Assembly: GCA_902787595.1 (NCBI GenBank)
Contig: CADAHD010000001.1
Location: 1-52,896 of the forward strand
Reading direction: 5' to 3'
Source: an uncultured Lachnospiraceae bacterium
Lineage (GTDB): Bacteria; Bacillota_A; Clostridia; Lachnospirales; Lachnospiraceae
Length of the DNA: 52,896 nucleotides
Shown: piece by piece, positions 17,482 through 25,384 of the stretch
How positions within the stretch are numbered: position 1 is the stretch's first letter
Layout: the number at the start of each line of letters is the position of its first letter
Made by a program: the position numbers and the translations under genes
Notes under the pieces: model-generated
The model's database searches: none
What the model was told of the DNA's origin: nothing
What the model saw: only the letters and a program-made list of their open reading frames with translations

Positions 17482-18552
17482 ATGGGACTGATAGTAGATA
17501 TAAAAAAGAAACTGGGAAATTTTGAGTTGAAGGTGGCTTTCAATACAGCCGGCCGTGTACTGGGACTGCTGGGGGCGTCAGGCTGCGGTAAAAGCATGAC
17601 ACTCCGATGCATTGCCGGTGTAGAGAAGCCGGATGAAGGAAAGATCATCTTAAATGACCGTGTATTATTTGATTCTGCTGCAAATATATGTCTGTCACCA
17701 CAGGAACGTAAGGTCGGATACCTGTTCCAGGATTATGCATTGTTTCCGAATATGACGGTAAAACAGAATATAATATGCGGAGCAAAAAACGAAAAAAAAG
17801 CAGAGGAATATATTAAACGATATGCGCTGAACGGACTGGAGAAGCATTATCCCTCACAGCTTTCAGGCGGACAGAAACAGAGAACGGCGTTGGCGCGTAT
17901 GCTTGCGGCTGAGCCGGATGCAATCCTTCTTGATGAACCTTTCACGGCATTGGATAATTCTTTGAAGGCACGTCTTGAGCGGGAATTGATGAAGATGATG
18001 GAAGAATATGACGGACCGGTAGTATTTGTTTCCCATGACAGAAATGAGAGTTACAGGCTGACAGATATCATCGCCGTTATGGAAAATGGACATATTTCAG
18101 ATATTTCCGAAAAACACGAGTTGTTCAGAGCGCCGAGAACACTGGCAGCAACACTTTTGACCGGATGTAAAAACATAAGCAGGGTAAAAAGGCTTCCGGA
18201 TGGAAAATATGAAGCAACGGACTGGGGTATAATACTGCCGGCTCCATTAAATACAGGCGACTGTGATTATCATTATGCCGGTTTTAGAGCGCATGATCTG
18301 ATACCGGTGCTTCAACCTGAGAATGCGGAAGTACGGGAAGGCCTGCTCAGATGTGAGCTGGTAAGGGAGATAGAGGATACATTTTCAATAGTGATACATT
18401 TTCATAATAAAGGTTGTGATGGAAAAACAGAATACTCACTTATTACTTATGAAACGGGAAAAAAAGACTGGGATGAGTTAAGAGAAATCTGCAAAGATGG
18501 AAAACTGTCTTTTGAGATACCGGATAAAAGTCTGATATGGATGGAAAGCTGA
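17482..18552 (+). CDS. modC: Molybdate ABC transporter ATP-binding protein ModC
   Basis: The ATPase of the molybdate importer, 356 residues. Walker A is GASGCGKS (31-38), the signature is LSGGQKQR (127-134), and Walker B with the catalytic Glu is AILLDEPF, followed by the switch His in FVSHDRNE. The region after about residue 215 is the regulatory part that in ModC proteins holds a molybdate-binding TOBE/MOP-like domain. Here it is not clearly recognisable, and GFRAHDLIPV is the only TOBE-like block I see. The ATG lies three bases after the modB stop with a GATGAGAA site. Confidence 0.93.
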   Translation: MGLIVDIKKKLGNFELKVAFNTAGRVLGLLGASGCGKSMTLRCIAGVEKPDEGKIILNDRVLFDSAANICLSPQERKVGYLFQDYALFPNMTVKQNIICGAKNEKKAEEYIKRYALNGLEKHYPSQLSGGQKQRTALARMLAAEPDAILLDEPFTALDNSLKARLERELMKMMEEYDGPVVFVSHDRNESYRLTDIIAVMENGHISDISEKHELFRAPRTLAATLLTGCKNISRVKRLPDGKYEATDWGIILPAPLNTGDCDYHYAGFRAHDLIPVLQPENAEVREGLLRCELVREIEDTFSIVIHFHNKGCDGKTEYSLITYETGKKDWDELREICKDGKLSFEIPDKSLIWMES

Positions 18553-18566
18553 CGGGTTTATATTAC

Positions 18567-18614
18567 AGTAAGCGCAATAAGTACGACAAAACGAAAAGTG
18601 TTTTGTCATTTACT
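18567..18614. repeat. Composite hairpin repeat (type A half plus type B) between modC and moaA
   Basis: Bases 18567-18583 (AGTAAGCGCAATAAGTA) equal the left arm and loop of the type A repeat, but the right arm is absent. A type B hairpin follows in its place: GACAAAAC (18585-18592) pairs perfectly with GTTTTGTC (18600-18607) around GAAAAGT, and AGTA (18580-18583) can pair with TACT (18611-18614). The junction suggests one element recombined with or grew into another. The repeat ends 20 bases before the moaA start. Confidence 0.65.
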
Positions 18615-18634
18615 ATACAGAGTATGAGTTTGGT

Positions 18635-19618
18635 ATGAAAGATGTATTAGCCGACGGGCTTGGAAGAAAAATCGAATACATGCGTATATCAGTGACAGAT
18701 AAGTGTAATCTGCGTTGCAGATACTGTATGCCGGAAGAGAGAGTAAAGAGTGTAGCTCATGAAGATCTGCTGACTTATGAGGAGATAGCATTCGTTACCG
18801 GAATACTTGCAGAAATGGGCGTATGCAAGGTGCGCCTTACGGGAGGTGAACCTCTGGTACGAAAAGATATAGCAGAGCTGGTGGATAAGCTCCATAGTAC
18901 GAAGGGCATTGAAACGATAGCTATGACAAGCAATGGAGTATTGCTTAAAAGTATGCTGCCTGAGTTGGTATCGTCGGGATTGAATGAGGTAAATATAAGT
19001 CTGGACACGCTGAATGCCGATCATTTTGAAAGGATAACACGAACAGCCTGCCTGAATGATGTACTGGATGGCATAGATTCTGCAATTACTTATGGTCTGA
19101 AAGTAAAATTAAACTGTGTACCATGCAGGGAATTAAATGATGAAGATGTTCTGGAAGTAGCGGAAATGGCACAGGGCAAAAAACTTGATGTCCGCTTTAT
19201 TGAACTCATGCCTATAGGGCAGGGAAAACTGTATACCGGGATTTCGTCAGACCTGATACTTGAGAGACTGACATTAAAACATGGTACACCGAAGGAACTT
19301 CCTTATGACGGACAGGGACCTGCAAGGTATTACAGTTTTGACGGCTTTAACGGGAGGATAGGCTTCATCTCTCCGATCTCGCACATGTTTTGTTCATCAT
19401 GTAACAGGATAAGGCTGATGCCGGAAGGGATGCTGAAACCTTGTCTGTATTATCCTGACGGACTGGACATTCGCGGAATGCTTCGCAGAGGCGAAAAAAA
19501 AGAAATAATAAAAACGGCCGTAACTGAAATGCTGCAGAGAAAACATAAAGAACATGGATTTGGAAACGGTGATACGGGAAATGCTGAAGAGAAACGTATG
19601 AACCAGATAGGAGGTTAA
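18635..19618 (+). CDS. moaA: GTP 3',8-cyclase MoaA (radical SAM)
   Basis: Radical SAM enzyme that cyclises GTP to the MoaC substrate. The N-terminal cluster binds through C24, C28 and C31 (CNLRCRYC), with VRLTGGEPLVRKDI as the SAM site. The second, substrate-binding cluster uses CSSCNRIRLMPEGMLKPCLY. The protein ends in Gly-Gly (MNQIGG), the conserved tail needed for activity in MoaA. Its 327 residues are the normal length. The ATG at 18635 has no strong ribosome site (only GAGT nearby), and the composite hairpin lies just upstream, so translation may be weak or coupled to RNA structure. The MOSC-MogA gene begins three bases after its stop. Confidence 0.96.
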   Translation: MKDVLADGLGRKIEYMRISVTDKCNLRCRYCMPEERVKSVAHEDLLTYEEIAFVTGILAEMGVCKVRLTGGEPLVRKDIAELVDKLHSTKGIETIAMTSNGVLLKSMLPELVSSGLNEVNISLDTLNADHFERITRTACLNDVLDGIDSAITYGLKVKLNCVPCRELNDEDVLEVAEMAQGKKLDVRFIELMPIGQGKLYTGISSDLILERLTLKHGTPKELPYDGQGPARYYSFDGFNGRIGFISPISHMFCSSCNRIRLMPEGMLKPCLYYPDGLDIRGMLRRGEKKEIIKTAVTEMLQRKHKEHGFGNGDTGNAEEKRMNQIGG

Positions 19619-19620
19619 AG

Positions 19621-20541
19621 GTGGGAATAATAAAAGCAGTCTGTATAAGTGAAAAAAAAGGCACAGTAAAAAAAAGTGTAGGAAGTGCCAGACTGATAGA
19701 AGACTGGGGCCTTGAAAACGACGCTCATGCAGGAAAATGGCATCGGCAGGTAAGCCTGTTGAGCTATGAAGCGGCAGAGGCTTTTCGCGCGAAGGGAGCG
19801 CCTGTTACAGACGGATGTTTTGGTGAGAATCTGCTTGTAGAAGGATATGATATGAAGTCATTGCCGGTAGGGACTGTACTGCTTTGCGGTGACAGTGTTT
19901 TGGAGATGACCCAGATAGGCAAAGAATGTCACACCGGTTGCCGGATACGGGAGATCACCGGAGACTGTATAATGCCAAGGGAGGGAGTTTTTGCACGGGT
20001 ACTCCGGGGAGGCGTGATCAGGGAAGGTGATGAGATAACGGTTGCGGAGAGGAACGGATATACAGCAGCGGTGCTGGTGTGCAGCGATAAAGGAAGTGCC
20101 GGAGAACGGGAAGATAAGAGCGGACCTGCTGCGGCAGCAGCGCTTAAGGCGGCAGGGTATGAGATCACAGAAACCGTAATTGTTCCGGATGATGAAGATC
20201 GTATATACAGTGAACTGATACGTCTTACAAAGTCTGCTGATCTGGTGATCACAAGCGGAGGAACAGGTCTGTCAGAGCGCGACCACACACCGGAAGCTAC
20301 ATTGAGGGCGGGTGAAAAAAATGTTCCCGGAATAGCTGAGGCAATACGTTATAACAGTCTTTTGATAACTCCCAGAGCAATGCTTTCCAGGGCTGTGGCA
20401 GTGATGCGTGGAAGGTCGCTGATCGTAAATCTTCCCGGCAGTCCAAAGGCAGTAAGGGAATGTCTTGATTATCTCCTGCCTGCATTAGCGCATGGAATGG
20501 GGATACTCACGGGCCGTGAGAATGAGTGCGGCATGACCTGA
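19621..20541 (+). CDS. MOSC domain-MogA fusion protein
   Basis: A 306-residue fusion read from a GTG that follows an AGGAGG site inside the end of moaA. Residues about 1-143 are a MOSC domain, the sulfur-carrier fold related to the molybdenum cofactor sulfurase C-terminus: HAGKWHRQVSLLS, GCFGENLLVEG and IGKECHTGCRI, with a conserved Cys. Residues about 147-300 are MogA/MoaB-like, which adenylylates molybdopterin before metal insertion: VCSDKGSAGEREDKSGP, VITSGGTGLSERDHTPEA and VNLPGSPKAVREC. The fusion joins two steps of cofactor maturation. It probably closes the molybdenum cofactor operon, since the next gene lies behind a new operator. Confidence 0.9.
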   Translation: MGIIKAVCISEKKGTVKKSVGSARLIEDWGLENDAHAGKWHRQVSLLSYEAAEAFRAKGAPVTDGCFGENLLVEGYDMKSLPVGTVLLCGDSVLEMTQIGKECHTGCRIREITGDCIMPREGVFARVLRGGVIREGDEITVAERNGYTAAVLVCSDKGSAGEREDKSGPAAAAALKAAGYEITETVIVPDDEDRIYSELIRLTKSADLVITSGGTGLSERDHTPEATLRAGEKNVPGIAEAIRYNSLLITPRAMLSRAVAVMRGRSLIVNLPGSPKAVRECLDYLLPALAHGMGILTGRENECGMT

Positions 20542-20692
20542 AAATTCAGGCGACAGTAAATAGTAACAATCAGATGACAGATTTTTAACAAAATTCATAA
20601 TATACATGTATTAAAAAATATGATACCTTAAATAAAGTCAGGGATAACATTTATTATAGGGCAGATAGAGTTCTATTTTTTTTAAACAAAAA

Positions 20693-20706
20693 TGTAAGCG
20701 GTTACA
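20693..20706. promoter_or_regulatory. LacI/CcpA-type operator upstream of the formate dehydrogenase genes
   Basis: TGTAAGCGGTTACA, identical in all 14 bases to the site before kdgK. It lies 60 bases upstream of the flavoprotein start, in a 224-base gap that otherwise holds AT-rich DNA and no gene. No convincing -35/-10 pair was found upstream; TATTTT at 20674 is the best -10 candidate. The identical site is the main evidence that formate dehydrogenase and uronate genes share a regulator. Confidence 0.75.
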
Positions 20707-20712
20707 CAAGGC

Positions 20713-20746
20713 CTGATGAGTAATACCTGTGCTTTGTACTTATCAG
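20713..20746 (+). promoter_or_regulatory. Leader hairpin just upstream of the formate dehydrogenase ribosome site
   Basis: CTGATGAGTA (20713-20722) can pair with TACTTATCAG (20737-20746) over ten positions, one being G-U, around a 14-base loop. The stem ends four bases before the GGAGG site of the flavoprotein gene. It could influence translation or mRNA stability. No known riboswitch fold, including the larger molybdenum cofactor riboswitch, was recognised. Confidence 0.4.
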
Positions 20747-20765
20747 AAAAGGAGGAAATAGAGTC

Positions 20766-22598
20766 ATGCATTCGCAGACTGTCATCGATAAAAACGAGAT
20801 GAATGAAAAGACAATGAAATTTCTTGAGAGATTTGTAAAGCGGGTTAAGGGCTATCCCCCCGGAGTTTGCCCCCTCGCTGTGCAGCTTTCATTTTTACAA
20901 AGCGCCCGCAGTCAGACCTGCGGTAAGTGCGTTCCGTGCCGCGATGGTCTGGAGCAGGTGGAAAAAATGCTCCGTATGATCGTAGAAGGAGAGGCGGATC
21001 GAAAAGTATTTGATGATATGGTTGAACTCTGCCATATGATCGAGGATACCGCAGATTGCGCTATCGGATATGAGGCGGCGCGTATCGTCCTGGAGAGCGT
21101 TGAGTTTTTTGAAGACGAATACATGAGCCATATCGAGGAGAAACGCTGTCAGCCGGAGGTTGGACAAAAGATCCCGTGTGTATCATACTGTCCGGCTCAT
21201 GTGGATGTACCTGATTATATTGCTCTTATAGGAGAGCACCGTTACGCCGATGCTATTAACTGCATACGTCTTGATAATCCGTTTCCTACGGCATGCGCAT
21301 TCATTTGTGAGCATCCCTGTGAAGAAAAGTGCCGAAGGGATATTCTTGACTCTCCTGTTAATATACGCGGACTTAAGAAATTTGCTGTTGATCAGATATC
21401 GGCAGATCAGGTTAAGGTACCCGAGTGCAATGTTGCTACAGGAAAGAGAGTAGCCGTTGTCGGCGGTGGTCCGTCAGGGCTGACCACGGCCTATTATCTC
21501 TCACTTATGGGGCACAAGGTAGTTGTATACGAAAGGAGAGATCATCTGGGCGGAATGCTGCGTTACGGTATACCCAACTATCGTCTGCCAAAGGACAGGC
21601 TTGATCAGGATATAGCTGCCATATTGTCTACCGGTAATATTGAAGTCCGTGTAAATACAAGGATACCGGAAGACATCACAATGGAAGATATCAGAAAAGA
21701 GTATGATGCTGTTTATATTTCCATAGGAGCACAGGTTGGAAAGAGCGTGGATGTACCGGGGATCGATGCGGAGGGTGTATATTCTGCGGTAGATATACTT
21801 GAACGTATAGGGCGGGGAGATATACCTGATTTTTCGGGTAAGCGTGTAGTAGTCGTGGGAGGAGGGAATGTAGCCATGGATGCCTGCCGTTCTGCGATAC
21901 GATGCCATGCTGATGAAGTAACAGTGGTATATCGCAGACGCCAGATAGATATGACGGCCTTACCCTCTGAAATACAGGGAGCCATAGAGGAGGGAGTTGA
22001 GCTCCTGACGCTTAATGCACCCAGATCCATCAAGACTGATGAAAATAATAAAGTGGCAGGGTTTGAAATGCAGCCACAGATCATTTCGCAGTATAAGGCA
22101 GGTAAGCCCGGTGTGGTCAATGCAAATGAGGAGAAAAGAGTGATCCCCTGCGATGTGGTTCTGATGGCCATAGGACAGGACATCGTATCGGAACCTTTTG
22201 CGGAGTACGGTGTTAATCCCCGCAGAAAGACCTTTGAGACTCTGCCGACAGCGCGTCTGAAGAAATATGAGAATATTTTTGCCGGGGGAGATTGTGTCTT
22301 CGGTCCGGCTACGGTAATAAAAGCGATAGGCGCCGGCAAGGTAGCGGCGATTAATATCGATGAATATCTGGGATATCATCACAAAATCCTTTCTGCGATC
22401 GATTATCCGGAACCCAAAGAGAACGAACGTACACGTATAGGACGGGTACACCTGACAGATCGTTCTGCCAGGGAACGTAAAAGGAATTTTGATCCTGTGG
22501 AGAACGGGATGACTTATGATGAGGCAATGCAGGAATGCCGTAAATGTCTGCGCTGTGATCATTTCGGTTGTGGCGTGGTGGAAGGAGGCCGGGTATGA
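20766..22598 (+). CDS. NuoF-tail/GltD-like flavoprotein, formate dehydrogenase partner
   Basis: A 610-residue hybrid. Residues about 15-115 match the C-terminal 4Fe-4S domain of NuoF-type NADH-binding subunits, with C52, C55 and C58 in TCGKCVPCRDG and C98; the FMN and NADH domains of NuoF are absent. From about 128 the protein is a GltD-type oxidoreductase: an N-terminal Fe-S region (CPAHVDVPDYI, CEHPCEEKCRR), an FAD fold (VAVVGGGPSGLTTAYYL) and an NAD(P)H fold (VVVVGGGNVAMDACRSAIR). It ends with a Cys pair (CRKCLRCDHFGC). Its stop overlaps the formate dehydrogenase start by four bases (ATGA), so the two are probably one complex linking formate oxidation to NAD(P)H. Direction and cofactor preference are inferred. 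Confidence 0.88.
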   Translation: MHSQTVIDKNEMNEKTMKFLERFVKRVKGYPPGVCPLAVQLSFLQSARSQTCGKCVPCRDGLEQVEKMLRMIVEGEADRKVFDDMVELCHMIEDTADCAIGYEAARIVLESVEFFEDEYMSHIEEKRCQPEVGQKIPCVSYCPAHVDVPDYIALIGEHRYADAINCIRLDNPFPTACAFICEHPCEEKCRRDILDSPVNIRGLKKFAVDQISADQVKVPECNVATGKRVAVVGGGPSGLTTAYYLSLMGHKVVVYERRDHLGGMLRYGIPNYRLPKDRLDQDIAAILSTGNIEVRVNTRIPEDITMEDIRKEYDAVYISIGAQVGKSVDVPGIDAEGVYSAVDILERIGRGDIPDFSGKRVVVVGGGNVAMDACRSAIRCHADEVTVVYRRRQIDMTALPSEIQGAIEEGVELLTLNAPRSIKTDENNKVAGFEMQPQIISQYKAGKPGVVNANEEKRVIPCDVVLMAIGQDIVSEPFAEYGVNPRRKTFETLPTARLKKYENIFAGGDCVFGPATVIKAIGAGKVAAINIDEYLGYHHKILSAIDYPEPKENERTRIGRVHLTDRSARERKRNFDPVENGMTYDEAMQECRKCLRCDHFGCGVVEGGRV

Positions 22599-25285
22599 TG
22601 TTAAATGTTACTATAGACGGGATATCTCATTCCTTTGAGGAAAAGACTACAATACTTCAGGCAGCAGAGTTACTGGATATACATATCCCTACTCTCTGTT
22701 ATCTGAAGGAGATTAATGAAATAGGCGCGTGTAAGATGTGTGTTGTTGAGGTTGAGGGACGCGATCATCTGGTCACATCCTGTAATACACGTATCAAGGA
22801 TGGAATGGTGATACATACATCCAGCGAACGCGTGGTAAAGAGCCGTAAACAGATACTGAACATGCTGCTGGCAAATCATGATATACGCTGCTTTTCGTGC
22901 GCTAAAAGCGGCGCGTGCCGTCTTCAGGATCTTGCAAACGAGTATGAGATCACAAATTCGGTTTATCCAAGCAGCGGTGTAAAGCTTCCTGTAAAAAAAG
23001 AAAATCCTTTTCTTACATATTATCCGGAGCTTTGTGTTAACTGTCAGCGCTGCGTGAGTACCTGTAATAAACGGGCGGGAAACGGGGTGCTGCATAACGG
23101 TAAGATAGGTATGCGTACACTGATCGATACGCCATTCGGACCGGACTGGAAATCTACAGCCTGTGAATCATGCGGAAATTGTGCGGAAGCGTGTCCTACC
23201 GGTGCGCTGATCGCTAAGAATAAGAAAAAATATCAGCCGGGAAGGGTAAAAAAAGTTTTAACAACATGTCCTCACTGCGCTACGGGATGTCAGTATTATC
23301 TGATAGTCAGGAATAATCAGATAGTGGATGTAGAGCCTGCTGACGGACCGTCAAATAAAGGTATGCTTTGTGTAAAAGGGCGATTCGGATCGTTTAATTT
23401 CGTGCATTCACCCGAGCGGCTTAAATATCCGCTTATAAAGAATAAGGAGACGGGTGAATTTGAACGGGCAAGCTGGGATGAGGCGATGGACCTTATTGCA
23501 CAGAAGATGCTTAATATCAAAAAAGAGTATGGGCCCGATTCCCTGGCGGGGTTTGCATGTTCAAGATCTCCAAATGAAGATATATATATGCTTCAGAAAA
23601 TGGTGCGTTGCGCTTTTGGCTCAAATAATGTCGATAACTGTGCGCGCGTATGTCATTCAGCATCAGTACACGGTCTGGCCATGACATTGGGATCGGGTGC
23701 AATGACAAATCCCATAGGAGATATCACAAATGATGTTGATGTTATAATGCTGGTCGGTTCAAATCCGGAAGAGGCACACCCGGTTGTGGGAATGCAGATA
23801 CGTCAGGCAGTAAAGCGCGGAACAAGACTGATAGTTGTAGATCCAAGGAATATAGGTCTTTCACGGGTGGCGGATGTACATCTGAAGCTTAAACCCGGTA
23901 CTAATGTAGCATTTGCAAATGGCATGATGAATGTTTTTATCAATGAGGGTTATGTTGATGAGAAATTTGTAAAGGAGCGGACCGAGGGTTTTGAAGAGCT
24001 GAAAAGTATAGTTATGGAGTATACGCCCGAAAAGGTTGGTGAGATCTGCCATATCGATCCGGATCACCTGCGTGAAGCTGCACGTATGTACGCTAAGGCG
24101 GCAAAGGCTCCGATCATATACTGTCTTGGTGTAACCGAGCATTCCACAGGTACAGAGGGCGTTATGAGTATGTCCAATATGGCAATGATGGTCGGAAAAC
24201 TTGGACGAAGCGGCTGTGGTGTAAATCCCCTGCGTGGACAAAACAATGTACAGGGAGCCTGCGATATGGGAGCAATGCCGGGGCACTTCCCGGGATATCA
24301 GAAGGTAACGGATGAAGCCGTTATGGAGAAATTCGAAAAAGCCTGGGGAACAGAGCTGAACAAAAAGCCGGGTATTTTTGCAACGGATGTTTTTGGCGCG
24401 GCTATACGAAAAGAAGTGAGAGGCCTGTTTATCTTTGGCGAGGATCCTATCGTGACAGATGCAGATCAGAACCATGTGCGTAAGGCATTGGAAAGTCTGG
24501 ATTTTCTGGTTGTAGATGATCTGTTCATGACTGAAACCGCACAGCTGGCAGATGTGGTACTGCCTGGTACGAGTTATGCCGAAAAGGAAGGGACCTTCTC
24601 AAATACCGAGCGCCGTGTGCAGAGAGTGCGAAAGGCAGTAACACTGGAAGGTGAAATGCGACTGGACACGGATATTTTTATAGATCTGATGAACCGTATG
24701 GGGTATCCCCAGCCCCAAATGACATCGGAAGAGATCATGGATGAGATAGCATCCCTGACGCCCAGTTTTGGAGGGATCAGTCATCGTCGCCTCGATCGCG
24801 CAGGAGGCCTGCAGTGGCCTTGTCCGGATAAACAGCATCCCGGTACGCCTATCATGCATGTAGGCGGGTTTACAAGAGGATTGGGATGGTTTTATCCTGC
24901 AGAGTACATACCGAGTGCGGAGCTTCCGGATGATGAATACCCGTTTATATTGATGACAGGCCGTATCCTGTATCATTACAATACCAGGGCTATGACAGGT
25001 AAGACGCCCGGACTGATGGAGAGAGAGGGGCATTCATTTATCGAGATAAATTCCGAAGATGCGGCCAGACTGGGGATAGCAGATGGAGATAGGGTGCGTG
25101 CAAGCTCACGTCGCGGTACGATCATTACGACCGCACGTGTCGGGGATAAGGTGTCACCGAGAGAAAGCTGGATGCCATTCCATTTCCCTGACGGAAATGC
25201 AAATATACTGACTAATGCGGCCTTGGATAAATATGCGCGCATTCCTGAGTACAAAGTATGTGCTATACGTATTGAAAAGGTTTAG
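22595..25285 (+). CDS. fdhF: Formate dehydrogenase catalytic subunit, Cys type
   Basis: Oxidises formate to CO2, or the reverse, at a bis-MGD molybdenum or tungsten centre. The 896 residues show in order a 2Fe-2S domain (C35, C46, C49, C63) and a His-Cys cluster site (H95, C99, C102, C108). Two 4Fe-4S sites follow (C147-C157 and C190-C200), then the catalytic-domain cluster (C225, C228, C232, C259). The metal ligand is Cys353 in NCARVCHSASV, coded by TGT, where many homologues have selenocysteine; His354 follows as usual. The C-terminal dinucleotide-binding domain is complete. Start ATG 22595 has GGAGG upstream and overlaps the partner gene stop. An upstream GTG frame from 22568 is rejected. 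The extra clusters fit an NAD(P)-linked soluble enzyme. Confidence 0.93.
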   Translation: MMLNVTIDGISHSFEEKTTILQAAELLDIHIPTLCYLKEINEIGACKMCVVEVEGRDHLVTSCNTRIKDGMVIHTSSERVVKSRKQILNMLLANHDIRCFSCAKSGACRLQDLANEYEITNSVYPSSGVKLPVKKENPFLTYYPELCVNCQRCVSTCNKRAGNGVLHNGKIGMRTLIDTPFGPDWKSTACESCGNCAEACPTGALIAKNKKKYQPGRVKKVLTTCPHCATGCQYYLIVRNNQIVDVEPADGPSNKGMLCVKGRFGSFNFVHSPERLKYPLIKNKETGEFERASWDEAMDLIAQKMLNIKKEYGPDSLAGFACSRSPNEDIYMLQKMVRCAFGSNNVDNCARVCHSASVHGLAMTLGSGAMTNPIGDITNDVDVIMLVGSNPEEAHPVVGMQIRQAVKRGTRLIVVDPRNIGLSRVADVHLKLKPGTNVAFANGMMNVFINEGYVDEKFVKERTEGFEELKSIVMEYTPEKVGEICHIDPDHLREAARMYAKAAKAPIIYCLGVTEHSTGTEGVMSMSNMAMMVGKLGRSGCGVNPLRGQNNVQGACDMGAMPGHFPGYQKVTDEAVMEKFEKAWGTELNKKPGIFATDVFGAAIRKEVRGLFIFGEDPIVTDADQNHVRKALESLDFLVVDDLFMTETAQLADVVLPGTSYAEKEGTFSNTERRVQRVRKAVTLEGEMRLDTDIFIDLMNRMGYPQPQMTSEEIMDEIASLTPSFGGISHRRLDRAGGLQWPCPDKQHPGTPIMHVGGFTRGLGWFYPAEYIPSAELPDDEYPFILMTGRILYHYNTRAMTGKTPGLMEREGHSFIEINSEDAARLGIADGDRVRASSRRGTIITTARVGDKVSPRESWMPFHFPDGNANILTNAALDKYARIPEYKVCAIRIEKV

Positions 25286-25292
25286 ACAATAT

Positions 25293-25329
25293 TTATAATA
25301 AGTGTAATAAGTGATTGTGCATATTATAA
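25293..25329. repeat. Hairpin repeat, diverged type A, between formate dehydrogenase and the LacI gene
   Basis: TTATAATAAGTGTAAT (25293-25308) pairs with ATTGTGCATATTATAA (25314-25329): one mismatch and three G-U pairs over 16 positions, with loop AAGTG. Stem length and loop match the perfect copies at 15400 and 28023. The base changes keep pairing through G-U, which hints that the fold rather than the sequence is maintained. It starts eight bases after the formate dehydrogenase stop. Confidence 0.65.
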
Positions 25330-25384
25330 CGCTCCGCAAGGATGCGCAAGTGAATTCGTGACTGAACATTAGAAAGGAGTAATA

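Noticed and set aside
23651..23653. Possible selenocysteine in formate dehydrogenase
   Set aside because: The codon is TGT (Cys), the frame is open throughout, and no SECIS hairpin is needed.
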